Below are positions 35,457-45,525 of a stretch of DNA of 64,000 nt, one piece after another. The stretch covers positions 1-64,000 of the forward strand of contig JAGGUN010000028.1 of NCBI GenBank assembly GCA_021158465.1, written 5' to 3'. The DNA comes from a bacterium (GTDB taxonomy: Bacteria > UBP14 > UBA6098 > 4484-93). Both the position numbers and the translations under genes were made by a program. Position 1 is the first letter of the stretch, and every line of letters starts with the position of its first letter. Below the pieces are notes generated by a model, which was not told the origin of the DNA, ran no database searches, and saw only the letters and a list, made by a program, of their open reading frames with translations.

Positions 35457-38400
35457 ATGAGAAAGAATTTAGTAGTGGCTATGGTTATGGCTCTTTTTGC
35501 TCTTCTAAGCATAACGAGTGGGGCATATTCTGCCTCTGTCAGTCTCAGTGAACCCCTTAACGGGACGACAACATCCAACCCGTTCCAGGAGGTTTACTAT
35601 GTGTTCACTGATGCTTCCGATGTCGATCCTTCGACAATCCTCTTGACAGTGACCATTGATGGGGTGCCTGAGACATACCATTATATGATGCCCGAACTCA
35701 CCTGGGACCCGTCCAGGCTCTACTTTATTCCATCTGTTGCGTTCGAGGATGGAGACATAGTTGAGCTTGAGCTTGTTGCAGAAACGTTCTCGGGAGAACC
35801 GGTAGATGGGTGCCCGCTAACAAGCACATTCTCCGTTGATATGTCAGGACCCTATGTCCTCCGTTTTGCACCCGAGTATGTTGTTATTGACACCCTCGGA
35901 ACCCTTGCTCCTCCTGTATTCACCGAGAGGAATATCCCGTTCGAGATGGAGATAACCGATGACTACGGCGAGATAAATCCTCATTCGGTTCGAGTTCAAC
36001 TAACCTCTGCTTCCTACACCCACACGCTTACCTATTCTGGAACATACCGCTTCTATTGGGTGGAGACCGATTCGTCTGTTATCATCTCGTTCTACCCCGA
36101 TTCGGTTGGTATCCTCTGGGAGGCAGAGGACCACATAACCGTTCGGATAGTATCAGCAGAGGATATGCCTGACTATGGTGAGGCAAACACCCTTCAAGGA
36201 AGTGAGCTAAACGAGTTCGAGTTCTTCATAAGCGCAACTGGACCAACCGCCGAATACATCTTCCCCGAGGATAGTAGCTTCACATCGTGCACCGATTTAG
36301 AGCCTGTGCTTCACATCCATGATGTGGACGGTGTCCTCGCAGATTCGACTCATCCCATAACGATCGATGTGAACGGAATAGAGTTTTCCTACCCGGCTGA
36401 CGAGAACCTTACCTGGGACGAAACGACGGGTATGCTGACATACCATCCGCTTTCCCCATATCCCGACGGTAGTGCGATAACTGTTTCGCTCCTCGAGGCT
36501 TACGATTCGCTGGGAAATCCAGTTGAGCCTGAGGGGATGATATCTTGGACATTCTTTGTCGACAGGACACCGCCTGTGGTTGACCTTATGTCCAACTGGC
36601 CTCCGAACGGTTACACGACAATGAACAGGCTCGAACATATAAGCTTTAGGACATACGACATCTTCGGTGACGCAATCCGCCCTGTGGACTCCGACAATAT
36701 TCATGTGATTATCCAGAAGAGCGATGGGACAAGATATGAGTATTTTTCCGTCGGCTCCCTCATTCCGGAGTATGATTCTGTACCCGAGATACTGTGGGAT
36801 GGATACACCTGGGAGTTTGCTCCAGAGTCGCTGGGTATAAGCTGGAACCCTGGCGACACGATCTATGTGTCGATATATGAGGTCAGAGATAACATTGACT
36901 ACTGCGCACCCAACATAACTTATGTTGGACCGTTTGTCTGGGAGTTTTATGTAGCCTCTGGACCGCAGGTTGAGATCGTTCAGCCGCTTCCTCGCTCGAC
37001 ATCCAATTGCCCGGACCAGGTTGTTCATCTTATCCTCCACGACGAGGACGGAATCGACCCGGCAAGCGTTCTGCTCGAGGTGAACGGGACAGTGTATGAC
37101 ACAGGATACATCTATGAGGTATGCGATACATTCTGGTATGGCGTCGAGTGCGACACGATCCATCCTCTTCTTGTTCTTGATTCTATTGTCTACTTCAGGT
37201 CACCGGTGCCTTTTGAGAACCATGAGGAGGTGGAGGTATCGCTTCTCTCAGCTGCTGATATCCATGGGAACCAGTTTGAGGGGAGACCGCTCTCCTGGTC
37301 GTTCATAATGGATATGGACCCACCCATTCCAGGGAACCCGTTCCCTGCAGATGGAGCTTATTTCAACGCTCACGACATCTCTCTTGAAATCTACGATTCG
37401 TTATCCCACGATGTTTACTTAGACAATATGATGGTTGTCATCAATAATGCGTATAGGTACATCTATCCTGGGAATATGCTCTGGTGGGACCCTGTTGCCG
37501 AGAGGCTGCATTTCTATCCCGACTCAACCGATATGCCTCTCGTGGATGGTGAGGTCTTAAACATCTGTGTCTACAACATTTCCGACAATCCGACACACCA
37601 CGACTGCACCGTCTACGGCAACCTTTATGATGGACCTTACTGCTGGAGCTTCACTTACGACGAGAGTCCGCCCGTTGTTGGCGATGTCGTCCCTGCAACA
37701 GGGACATTCTCTGCTTGCGACACACAGCAACTCTCGATTGAGATAACTGATCCTGCCGGTGTTGACCCATCAAGCATCATGCTCGTTGTGAACGGACACC
37801 TCTACACAACCTCATCTCCTTATCTTGACTATGACGGGACATACCTTGTCTTCACTCCACCTGAGGCTTACACTACAAGTGGAACCGTGGTCAACTGGGC
37901 AGTTATCCAGATGGCTGATCTCGCTGGCAATCTTATCGACGGAACCCCAGCCACCGGTCACTTCACTGTCGACCTCGCGCCACCTGTTGTCGCCTCTACA
38001 TTCCCAGAGGATGGTGAGTTTGTCACACACCCGATCGACCATATATCATTCGATGTCTATGATGTGCTCTCTGATGTGAACTGGAGCAGTGCCAGCTTCA
38101 CTGTAACCGTGACAACAGATGACGTGCCTGAGGTGTTCGAGATACCAGCAGGTTCGGAGGCTATAGATTTCTATGGAAACACCGTTCTGCTCAATCTGGA
38201 GGCGGCAGGCATCGCGTTTACCCTCGGCGGTCAGGAGGTCGAGGTGAACTTTACAATAGCCGACAACCCTGACTACGCCTGCGACGAGGCAAACATCCTC
38301 GAGGAGACGCTCAACTTCACCATAGACCCCGGTTGGAAAGTTGATTTCGTTGTCTGGGACACACTGGTGGACATAAGCTGTACCTTCGACACCATATGGG

Positions 38401-40088
38401 GCATAGACGGGTTTGGTGACAGCTTCGTCGTTGCCATAGACACAACCTGCGACACAACAATCACAGAAGCCTGGACACCTATTCTGACATTCGGAGCAAC
38501 ATATGAGGGAACGCCGGGATACGACCCAGGTCTCGATGTAGAGGCTCCCCCCTCAGGACCCGGTCCTGGTCCCAGCCAGCCTGCATTTGTAATCGATGGT
38601 GGAATGAGACTGACATCAGACTACCGCGGGCTTATGGATGAGACTTTCGAGTGGATGCTTGCCTGTGGCGATGAAGCCGGCACACTTATCTGGTTCCCGG
38701 ATGAGATACCCGATGGGATTAACCTCGTGATGAACGGCTACCTCGATATGAGGACAACCGACCACTACGACTACAATGCGGGGGATGTTATACTCATCAA
38801 TATGTACCGCGATATCATCTCGCTCAACGCTGGCTGGAACCTTGTTTCTGTGCCGGTCGAACCCATCGATCCCAGCGTCGATGCCGTGTTTGTCGAGCCG
38901 ATAGTCTCTATACTTCCCGAGGAGATGCGCCCCGCGTGGAGAGAGATCATAAAGGGGAGCATCTGGCACTACAACCCAACGCTCAGGAGATACGAACCGG
39001 TCGTGAATGTTGAGCCAGGGAAGGGATACTTCATCCTCTCCCCCGTTATCACCTCGAGCCATACGGAAACAGTAATAGAAGACACCGAAACGACCTATGT
39101 TGAGGTAATCGATACCATCTTCGATGGGAACATCTCCTTCACCGTTCCCGGTGCCCCGGTTATGACATTCACCGAACGGCTTACCCGTGGCTGGAACACG
39201 CTTGGGAGCGTATATAACTTCGGTGGAGTGCCTATCTCCGACTGGACAATCGACCCTGAAGGCTCCCTAACAGGAGGTCTTCTCTTCTCCTACAATACCG
39301 AAACCTGCGGATACGATAGGGAGACAGGGGTTAGAGCAGGAATCGGATATTGGATATTCGTAATGCCGCCGTACGGTTTCGACTACGCCGATGTCACGAT
39401 CGATGCCGGTATCCTCACCAAGAGCCTACCTGTGGCATCAACAATCGAAACCCCGAGCTGGGTAGCTAACATCTCCATCTCCTCCGATGACAGAACAAAA
39501 ACCCTGACAGTCGGGCTCGATGAGAATGCAACGGATAGCTACGATGCCTCGTTTGACCTACCAATGCCACCTGCCCTTCCCGGCGCATTCGATGCCTGCA
39601 TCTTAGAGAACGACGAGTTGGGAAGGTATAGTGTTAGTGTGAAGAAAGAAGGTCCCTGGACGCTTTGTATCAACTCAGCTGCCGTTGTCCAGTCCGACGC
39701 TGAGCTTTACATCCTCGTAGATAACAGATGGACAAACATTCAGGTTCCCGTTTCTGTTCCCGCTGGCGAGTATCTACTGAGAGCAATGGCCGAGAGTTCT
39801 GCTATCCCCACAGAGTTCGCACTCCTTCCAAATGTGCCGAACCCGTTCAATCCCGCAACAGAAATAGCTTTCAACCTGCCGAACGAGTGTAGGGTTGAGC
39901 TTTCCATCTACAACGCAATCGGTTCGAAGGTTCGCACGCTCGTGGATGAAACCTTGCCTGGCGGCCATCACACAGTGGTATGGGATGGAAGGGACAACAC
40001 AGGCAAGCCGGTGCCGACAGGTGTATATTTCTACCGCCTGACATCGGATGAGTTCACATCTACACGCAAGATGCTGCTCTTGAAGTAG
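35457..40088 (+). CDS. Giant secreted protein with repeated Ig-like modules and sorting domain
   Basis: 1543 residues from ATG 35457 (AAAGGAG upstream, signal peptide immediately after); an in-frame ATG at 35352 lies before the promoter. Residues about 25-1000 are made of alternating modules. One type has a DGVDP-like loop, VNG, then AADxxGN and SWSF-VD ending in PPVV; the other starts at PPVV, then PxDGxF and YDxLSxDV. I count about four pairs. A further region (about 1120-1450) contains LNAGWNLVSVPV and RGWNTLGSVYNF repeats. The end is the canonical FlgD-like sorting module (NVPNPFNP, VWDGRDNTG, GVYFYRL, LLLK). Probably a surface adhesin or S-layer-like protein. Confidence 0.85.
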   Translation: MRKNLVVAMVMALFALLSITSGAYSASVSLSEPLNGTTTSNPFQEVYYVFTDASDVDPSTILLTVTIDGVPETYHYMMPELTWDPSRLYFIPSVAFEDGDIVELELVAETFSGEPVDGCPLTSTFSVDMSGPYVLRFAPEYVVIDTLGTLAPPVFTERNIPFEMEITDDYGEINPHSVRVQLTSASYTHTLTYSGTYRFYWVETDSSVIISFYPDSVGILWEAEDHITVRIVSAEDMPDYGEANTLQGSELNEFEFFISATGPTAEYIFPEDSSFTSCTDLEPVLHIHDVDGVLADSTHPITIDVNGIEFSYPADENLTWDETTGMLTYHPLSPYPDGSAITVSLLEAYDSLGNPVEPEGMISWTFFVDRTPPVVDLMSNWPPNGYTTMNRLEHISFRTYDIFGDAIRPVDSDNIHVIIQKSDGTRYEYFSVGSLIPEYDSVPEILWDGYTWEFAPESLGISWNPGDTIYVSIYEVRDNIDYCAPNITYVGPFVWEFYVASGPQVEIVQPLPRSTSNCPDQVVHLILHDEDGIDPASVLLEVNGTVYDTGYIYEVCDTFWYGVECDTIHPLLVLDSIVYFRSPVPFENHEEVEVSLLSAADIHGNQFEGRPLSWSFIMDMDPPIPGNPFPADGAYFNAHDISLEIYDSLSHDVYLDNMMVVINNAYRYIYPGNMLWWDPVAERLHFYPDSTDMPLVDGEVLNICVYNISDNPTHHDCTVYGNLYDGPYCWSFTYDESPPVVGDVVPATGTFSACDTQQLSIEITDPAGVDPSSIMLVVNGHLYTTSSPYLDYDGTYLVFTPPEAYTTSGTVVNWAVIQMADLAGNLIDGTPATGHFTVDLAPPVVASTFPEDGEFVTHPIDHISFDVYDVLSDVNWSSASFTVTVTTDDVPEVFEIPAGSEAIDFYGNTVLLNLEAAGIAFTLGGQEVEVNFTIADNPDYACDEANILEETLNFTIDPGWKVDFVVWDTLVDISCTFDTIWGIDGFGDSFVVAIDTTCDTTITEAWTPILTFGATYEGTPGYDPGLDVEAPPSGPGPGPSQPAFVIDGGMRLTSDYRGLMDETFEWMLACGDEAGTLIWFPDEIPDGINLVMNGYLDMRTTDHYDYNAGDVILINMYRDIISLNAGWNLVSVPVEPIDPSVDAVFVEPIVSILPEEMRPAWREIIKGSIWHYNPTLRRYEPVVNVEPGKGYFILSPVITSSHTETVIEDTETTYVEVIDTIFDGNISFTVPGAPVMTFTERLTRGWNTLGSVYNFGGVPISDWTIDPEGSLTGGLLFSYNTETCGYDRETGVRAGIGYWIFVMPPYGFDYADVTIDAGILTKSLPVASTIETPSWVANISISSDDRTKTLTVGLDENATDSYDASFDLPMPPALPGAFDACILENDELGRYSVSVKKEGPWTLCINSAAVVQSDAELYILVDNRWTNIQVPVSVPAGEYLLRAMAESSAIPTEFALLPNVPNPFNPATEIAFNLPNECRVELSIYNAIGSKVRTLVDETLPGGHHTVVWDGRDNTGKPVPTGVYFYRLTSDEFTSTRKMLLLK

Positions 40089-40110
40089 GCTCCTATATTC
40101 GCGATTGCCA

Positions 40111-40143
40111 AAGCCCCTCTTATGTTGGAGGGGCTTTTTTTGT
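40111..40143 (+). terminator. Rho-independent terminator
   Basis: Stem AAGCCCCTC / GAGGGGCTT, 8-base loop, then T run. Confidence 0.95.
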
Positions 40144-40171
40144 TGCCTTTCCTGGCTCTATTGATTATATT
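40143..40171 (+). promoter_or_regulatory. Promoter of yifB
   Basis: TTGCCT (40143-40148), 17 bases, TATATT (40166-40171), starting immediately after the terminator. Leader of about 27 bases with AAGAAAGAGAAG. Confidence 0.6.
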
Positions 40172-40204
40172 TTTCTCTATAAATAGACTCAAGAAAGAGA
40201 AGAT

Positions 40205-41737
40205 ATGGTTTCAAAGGTTCTCTCTGCTGCTCTTCTCGGTATCGATGCTTATGCCGTCGAGGTTGAGACGGACATCTCGTTCAAGGTGCCGTCATTCAAC
40301 ATAGTAGGCTTGCCGGACAACGCCGTTAGGGAGAGCAGAGAACGGGTGACATCAGCCCTGAGGAATGCAGGATTTGTCATACCTCAGGGAAGGATAGTAA
40401 TAAACCTTGCACCAGCGGACATCAAGAAGGAAGGCAGCGGATTTGACCTCCCTATTGCCATCGGACTCCTTGCCGCTTCAGGGAGCATCTCACAGAAGAG
40501 CGTTGAAGGGTTCCTAATGGTTGGTGAACTTTCCCTTGATGGCAAACTTGCACCTGTTCGTGGAACGCTATCCATCAGTATGCTTGCCAAGGGGCTTGAC
40601 CTGAAGGGACTCATTGTTCCGAAGGCGAACGGCAAGGAAGCAGCTATTGTCAGCGGTGTCGATGTCTTCCCTGTGAATAACCTACAGGAGGCAGTTAGCT
40701 TCTTCCTGTACAGGAACATCGAGCCATACAGGCTGAAGGCGGAGGAGGTGTTCACGGATGAGCCTACCTCAGTTCTGGATTTTTCCGATGTCCGCGGACA
40801 GAGAACAGCGAAGCGAGCACTCGAGGTAGCAGCGGCAGGTGGACACAACGTCCTTATGATAGGACCTCCCGGCTCAGGTAAGACGATGTTAGCCCGACGA
40901 TTCCCAACGATACTTCCACCTCTGACACTCGATGAGGCTCTCGAGACAACAAAGGTGCACTCCGTTGCAGGCATCCTACCACCGAACAGTCCATTGGTTA
41001 TGGAGCGACCGTTTCGCTCTCCACACCACACAATCTCCGACGCCGGGCTCATCGGAGGCGGCGCATACCCACGTCCGGGAGAGGTATCACTCGCTCACAA
41101 CGGGGTGCTGTTCTTGGATGAGTTCCCTGAATTCAAGAGGAATGTGTTGGAGGTTTTGCGACAACCGATGGAGGATGGGGCTGTCACAATCTCCCGTGCT
41201 GCAATGACACTTACATTCCCTGCAAGGTTCACGCTGCTTGCTGCAATGAACCCCTGTCCCTGCGGATACTTCGGTGACCCATATCACACCTGTACCTGCA
41301 CATCATCCCAGATACAGAACTATATCTCTCGCATCTCTGGCCCGCTCCTCGACAGAATCGATATCCACATCGAGGTGCCAACGGTCAGATACAAGGAGCT
41401 CGCAGATAAACAGGAGAGCGAGCCATCAAAAGAGATCCGCAAAAGGGTCATAAGGGCGAGGGAGAGACAACTCGAGCGGTTCCGAGGCTACAAGAGGATA
41501 TACTGCAACGCCCAAATGGAAACCCGCTTAATTCGAACCATCTGCACCATCGATGAGCGAAGCCAAGAGCTTATGAAGATGGCAATAACCAAACTGGGGC
41601 TATCAGCACGGGCATACGACAGGGTGCTCAAGGTCTCCAGAACTATCGCCGACCTCGAAGGAAAAGAGGAGATATTACCACACCATGTCTCCGAGGCAAT
41701 CCAGTATAGAACACTTGATAGAAAATTCTGGGTCTAA
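40205..41737 (+). CDS. yifB: YifB/ComM-family Mg-chelatase-like AAA+ ATPase
   Basis: 510 residues. N-terminal ChlI fold ([36 protein letters not shown]), AAA+ core with Walker [10 protein letters not shown] near 220, the [14 protein letters not shown] segment, Walker B LFLDEFPE, and a C-terminal Mg_chelatase domain with Cys-rich [11 protein letters not shown]. ComM is a DNA branch-migration helicase of natural transformation in Gammaproteobacteria. With cinA, recA and pilT in the window a DNA-uptake link is possible but unproven. Ends in a 4-base convergent overlap (CTAA). Confidence 0.95.
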   Translation: MVSKVLSAALLGIDAYAVEVETDISFKVPSFNIVGLPDNAVRESRERVTSALRNAGFVIPQGRIVINLAPADIKKEGSGFDLPIAIGLLAASGSISQKSVEGFLMVGELSLDGKLAPVRGTLSISMLAKGLDLKGLIVPKANGKEAAIVSGVDVFPVNNLQEAVSFFLYRNIEPYRLKAEEVFTDEPTSVLDFSDVRGQRTAKRALEVAAAGGHNVLMIGPPGSGKTMLARRFPTILPPLTLDEALETTKVHSVAGILPPNSPLVMERPFRSPHHTISDAGLIGGGAYPRPGEVSLAHNGVLFLDEFPEFKRNVLEVLRQPMEDGAVTISRAAMTLTFPARFTLLAAMNPCPCGYFGDPYHTCTCTSSQIQNYISRISGPLLDRIDIHIEVPTVRYKELADKQESEPSKEIRKRVIRARERQLERFRGYKRIYCNAQMETRLIRTICTIDERSQELMKMAITKLGLSARAYDRVLKVSRTIADLEGKEEILPHHVSEAIQYRTLDRKFWV

Positions 41738-42966
41738 CCAGCCGGAACAGCAACCACAAGCCCCCAATCCCTGTCAGAGATAAAAAGTGTGTCACCAAGC
41801 AGAGAGACCCCGTATGCATAAGGAGTTAACACCTGCCCAACAAGCGAGGTAAAATCGAATATCAGCACACCCTCGCTACCCGACGCGGAAAACAGATATC
41901 TCTCGGATAACGCCACCTCACGAACATAACCTTCCTCTGTATCAAGTCGGAAAAGAAAGGAAGGATGCTCCGGGTCACTGACATCCACCACACTAACCCC
42001 ACCCGTGCCATCGGCAACATAGGCAACTCCCCCATCTACCGTAACATCCTCTGCCTCGTTATAGGTGTCGATATGCGCAACTATCCTCGGCAAGCCAGGA
42101 TTGGAGACATCGAGGATGTACAACCCGACCTCGTCTTCCGCAACGAAAAGGAGCGTATCGAGTAGGAAAACCCCGTTCGTGTAGCCAGGAAGAGCGAACA
42201 TTTCTCCCCTCTGAACGAGAAACCCTGGCTCGGAGAGGTCAAAGCAAAGCACACCATCGTCCCTGTCGGCAACGAAGAGAAAAAGCGTATCACGGATATA
42301 ACCGCCCGCAACATCCCTCGCCTGGCGGGAAAAAGCTTGATATACATACACAGGCTCCTCTATGTTGGTTATATCATAGAGGAGCAAGTTCCCACGATAA
42401 TCGGCAACAACGAGCGAGGCTGTTCCAATGTCGGCGAAGCAGGACTTCGCCATATCGATGGTGCTAAACTCTACCATAAGCACGGGAGATGTCGGTTCGG
42501 CAATATCGAATATCGCAACTCCGCCTTCACCCTCCGCCAGAAAAAGATACGGTGGAGAGACGAAGCCCTTTTGCGGTATCCCGGTAACAGGGGAGCAACT
42601 GGTTATCTGGTATGGATACTGGACAAGTTCGAACTCCCAGACATCAGAGAAGACAGAGACCTCATCGCCGCCCGTTGAGGCACCGACCTGCCAGCTGTAT
42701 CTGCCAGGGGACAAAAACCTATCCACACGCCAGGATGAGCCCGTCTCACGATGGACAAGAATAAGGGTATCGGCTCGCCAAAGCCTAACCTCATAGAATA
42801 CTGCCCCAGAAAAGTTCGACCAGTCAAGCCAAACCTGCGTGGTAACTACAGTCGAACCGTCATCCGGAAAGACAAGGCGAACATACTCGACCGGACCTGT
42901 CGGGAGCCTTTGCTTCCCGCAGGAAAAAAGAATAATGGGTACAAACAAAACAAACAGCTTCCTCAT
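41734..42966 (-). CDS. LVIVD-repeat beta-propeller lipoprotein
   Basis: 410 residues. Lipobox LFSC (Cys 16). A fibronectin-like domain spans about 30-115 ([16 protein letters not shown]). Then six or seven repeats of about 42 residues with the LVIVD pattern ([35 protein letters not shown]) build a propeller. It should be lipid-anchored in the periplasm or on the surface; function unknown. A consensus promoter just 8 bases before the ATG predicts a nearly leaderless mRNA; no usable SD. Confidence 0.85.
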   Translation of the reverse strand: MRKLFVLFVPIILFSCGKQRLPTGPVEYVRLVFPDDGSTVVTTQVWLDWSNFSGAVFYEVRLWRADTLILVHRETGSSWRVDRFLSPGRYSWQVGASTGGDEVSVFSDVWEFELVQYPYQITSCSPVTGIPQKGFVSPPYLFLAEGEGGVAIFDIAEPTSPVLMVEFSTIDMAKSCFADIGTASLVVADYRGNLLLYDITNIEEPVYVYQAFSRQARDVAGGYIRDTLFLFVADRDDGVLCFDLSEPGFLVQRGEMFALPGYTNGVFLLDTLLFVAEDEVGLYILDVSNPGLPRIVAHIDTYNEAEDVTVDGGVAYVADGTGGVSVVDVSDPEHPSFLFRLDTEEGYVREVALSERYLFSASGSEGVLIFDFTSLVGQVLTPYAYGVSLLGDTLFISDRDWGLVVAVPAG

Positions 42967-42974
42967 AGCACCTT

Positions 42975-43003
42975 ATATTAACCACAGAAAGGATTATTGT
43001 CAA
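42975..43003 (-). promoter_or_regulatory. Promoter of the LVIVD lipoprotein gene
   Basis: Minus strand TTGACA (43003-42998), 17 bases, TAATAT (42980-42975). Predicted start is 1-2 bases before the ATG. Confidence 0.8.
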
Positions 43004-43014
43004 CCGAATTTTGC

Positions 43015-43043
43015 TTGCCTTTTCCCCAATTACCAGATATATT
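43015..43043 (+). promoter_or_regulatory. Promoter of the epimerase/etfB/lipM operon
   Basis: TTGCCT (43015-43020), 17 bases, TATATT (43038-43043). Its -35 box is 11 bases from the -35 of the divergent promoter. AAGGAG precedes the TTG start at 43071. Confidence 0.65.
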
Positions 43044-43070
43044 TAGAACCCTTAAACAAGGAGTGACAGC

Positions 43071-43997
43071 TTGAAGGTACTTGTCACGGGTGGAGCAGGT
43101 TTCATCGGTTCGCACATAGTCGATAGGCTGATTAGAGCAGGACACTCAGTAGCCGTTGTAGACGACCTATCAACCGGTAAAGAGGAAAACATAAACTCTG
43201 AAGCCAGGTTTTATAAGCTTTCCATCCTATCGGAGAAACTGGAAGCCGTCTTCGAAATGGAGAGACCGGATATAGTCAATCATCACGCGGCGCAGATAAA
43301 CCTTCGGCGCTCGATCAAAGACCCGTTCAATGACATCGAGACAAATATCAAGGGAACGGTAAACATCTTAGAGAACTGCAAGAGATACAATGTAAAGAGG
43401 TTGATATTCGCCTCCACGGGCGGAGCTCTCTATGGTGAGCAGGAGTATCTCCCAGCCGACGAGAAGCACCCGATATCACCACTCTCACCCTACGGGATAG
43501 ACAAACTCACCGCCGAGAAGTATCTGGCTTACTACGCTGAGCTGTTCGGGATAGAATATGTTGCACTCCGCTACTCCAATGTTTACGGTCCAAGGCAGAA
43601 CCCAGAGGGCGAGGCAGGGGTTATCTCCATATTCATCGAGAGGATGCTCAGGGGGGCAGATGTCTTCATAAACGGTGATGGAACACAGACAAGGGATTTC
43701 GTCTTTGTCGGTGATGTGGTCGAGGCGAATATACTCGCAATGTCAAGAGGGAAGAACATCTCGCTCAATATCGGCACAGGAAAGGAGACATCCGTCAACA
43801 CGGTATTCAAGAAGTTGAGCGAGCTGACCAGATACAAAAAAGAGCCAAGATACGCCCCACCTATTCCAGGTGAGGTAACAAGAAGCTGTCTCGACAGCGG
43901 AGCAGCAAGAAGAATACTTGGCTGGAGTCCCAAGAGCTCGTTTGACCAGGGACTTGCCCAAACGGTTGAATACTTCAAGCATCAGAACTCGGTATGA
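43071..43997 (+). CDS. NAD-dependent epimerase/dehydratase (UDP-glucose 4-epimerase-like)
   Basis: 308 residues from a TTG start, supported by AAGGAG 7 bases upstream and by the family N-terminus (VTGGAGFIGSH, the NAD-binding GxxGxxG). The extended SDR active site is STGGALYGE with YGIDK (Tyr and Lys of YxxxK). It likely interconverts nucleotide sugars for surface glycans. No glycosyltransferase adjoins it. ATGA overlap with the MBL gene. Confidence 0.9.
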   Translation: MKVLVTGGAGFIGSHIVDRLIRAGHSVAVVDDLSTGKEENINSEARFYKLSILSEKLEAVFEMERPDIVNHHAAQINLRRSIKDPFNDIETNIKGTVNILENCKRYNVKRLIFASTGGALYGEQEYLPADEKHPISPLSPYGIDKLTAEKYLAYYAELFGIEYVALRYSNVYGPRQNPEGEAGVISIFIERMLRGADVFINGDGTQTRDFVFVGDVVEANILAMSRGKNISLNIGTGKETSVNTVFKKLSELTRYKKEPRYAPPIPGEVTRSCLDSGAARRILGWSPKSSFDQGLAQTVEYFKHQNSV

Positions 43998-44737
43998 GAT
44001 GGACTGTTCTTGGAAGTGGGGCAGGTAAGATAACAGCTGAAAGGTCACCTGCATCACATCTGCTGGAAACGGACAACGGAAAGATATATCTCTTCGATGC
44101 AGGCGACGGCACAACAAAGAAGCTATATTCCATCGGAAAGAACCCCTCCTCCCTGGACGCCCTCTTCATCTCACATCTTCACCCTGACCACTGGGGCGGG
44201 TTCCCTCTCCTCATACAGACAATGCATTTGGAGAAAAGAAGCTCTCCCCTCCCTGTCTTCATTCCTGAGGAGGGGATAACTACCCTTAGGCGAATGCTCG
44301 AGATGGGATATCTGTTCAAAGAGATACTCGAATTCGAGATACGGTTTCTCCCGATACTCAAAAACCCCCTTCTCTCCGACGGAGGAATTACCATCTCTGC
44401 CTATCCAACAAGACATCTAAAAAAATACTTCCCGCTCGGGCATCTGCACCCGGCGAACCTTATGGAATCGTTCTGCTTTAGGATCGAAGCAGGTGAGAAA
44501 ACAATCGTCTACTCTGCCGACCTCGCCGCCGTCGATGACATAACAGAGGCAGCAGACACAGGAGGAGAACTCCTTGTTATGGAGGGAATGCATACAAAAA
44601 GAGAAGAGCTCGAACCCTTCCTGAAATTCCATCCGTTCTCACACATCGTTATCACACATATCCCACCAAACAACAAGAGCTGGAAGGATGAAGACAATAT
44701 TATTATTTCTTATGATGGATTTTACATTGAAATATAA
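43994..44737 (+). CDS. MBL-fold hydrolase (RNase Z-like branch)
   Basis: 247 residues. Zinc motif SHLHPDHWGG near 58-67, further ligands in YSADLA and ITHIPP. The start (RWTVLGSGAG) and overall layout resemble RNase Z/ElaC-type beta-lactamase proteins, but the tRNA-binding exosite arm is not evident, so tRNA processing is not assumed. Coupled to the epimerase by ATGA. The 3' end is more AT-rich than its surroundings. Confidence 0.83.
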   Translation: MRWTVLGSGAGKITAERSPASHLLETDNGKIYLFDAGDGTTKKLYSIGKNPSSLDALFISHLHPDHWGGFPLLIQTMHLEKRSSPLPVFIPEEGITTLRRMLEMGYLFKEILEFEIRFLPILKNPLLSDGGITISAYPTRHLKKYFPLGHLHPANLMESFCFRIEAGEKTIVYSADLAAVDDITEAADTGGELLVMEGMHTKREELEPFLKFHPFSHIVITHIPPNNKSWKDEDNIIISYDGFYIEI

Positions 44738-44745
44738 AGGGAAAT

Positions 44746-45525
44746 ATGAGGTACATAACTTGCATCAAACAGGTTCCAAACACGACTGATGTTAGGATAA
44801 ATCCTGAGACTAACACGCTTGTTCGTGAGGGCGTAGAATCGGTTGTTAACCCGTTCGATATGTATGCGATTGAGCTTGCTTTGTCCTTGAGGGAGAAATT
44901 CGGTGGTGAGGTGATAGGCATCTCGATGGGGCCGCCTCAGGCAGAGGAAGCGCTTCGGGAAGCGATATCAGTTGGTGTTGACAGGGCTTACCTGGTAACG
45001 GACAAATCTTTTGCGGGTGCAGATACGCTTGCCACCTCGAGGACGCTTGTCACTGCGATAAGATACATTGGAGGGGCAGATGTAATACTTGTTGGCAAGC
45101 AGGCGATCGACGGTGACACGGCACAGGTTGGACCGGGGATTGCTGAGAGCATGAACATAGGGCAGGTGACATTCGTGCGTGATGTTACAGAAATAGGCGA
45201 TGGTACCCTGCGTGTCCTTCGCATAACAGACAAGGGTAGAAGCGAGGTGGAGGCGGAGCTACCTGTTCTTCTGAGTGTTACCAAGCTTGACAGGGAGCCA
45301 CGGTTGCCATCTCTGCGTGGGAAGTTGCGCGCAAAGAAGGAGAAAATAGAACATTTGGATGCAAAGGTTCTCAATCTACCGGAAGGGTCAGTTGGGCTCG
45401 CCGGCTCACCTACACAGGTTATAAGGATATTCACACCACAAAAGCACACTCAAGGAGAGATAAAGCGAGGGAAGCCTGATGAGTTAGGTAGCTGGCTCGT
45501 AGAAAAGCTCAGAGGGGTTTTGTAA
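44746..45525 (+). CDS. etfB: Electron transfer flavoprotein beta subunit
   Basis: 259 residues with the EtfB hallmarks: CIKQVPNTTDVRI at the N-terminus, NPFDMYAIE near 45, GKQAIDGDTAQVGPGIAE near 121-138 (AMP-binding loop), and EAELPVLLSV. It needs EtfA to hold the redox FAD. EtfA is not next to it or elsewhere in the window, which is unusual. The stop overlaps the lipM ATG (TAATG). Confidence 0.95.
   Translation: MRYITCIKQVPNTTDVRINPETNTLVREGVESVVNPFDMYAIELALSLREKFGGEVIGISMGPPQAEEALREAISVGVDRAYLVTDKSFAGADTLATSRTLVTAIRYIGGADVILVGKQAIDGDTAQVGPGIAESMNIGQVTFVRDVTEIGDGTLRVLRITDKGRSEVEAELPVLLSVTKLDREPRLPSLRGKLRAKKEKIEHLDAKVLNLPEGSVGLAGSPTQVIRIFTPQKHTQGEIKRGKPDELGSWLVEKLRGVL

Noticed and set aside
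43994-44737. Calling this MBL protein RNase Z (rnz)
   Set aside because: The zinc motif fits, but I cannot see the exosite arm or tRNA-processing context, so only the fold is claimed.
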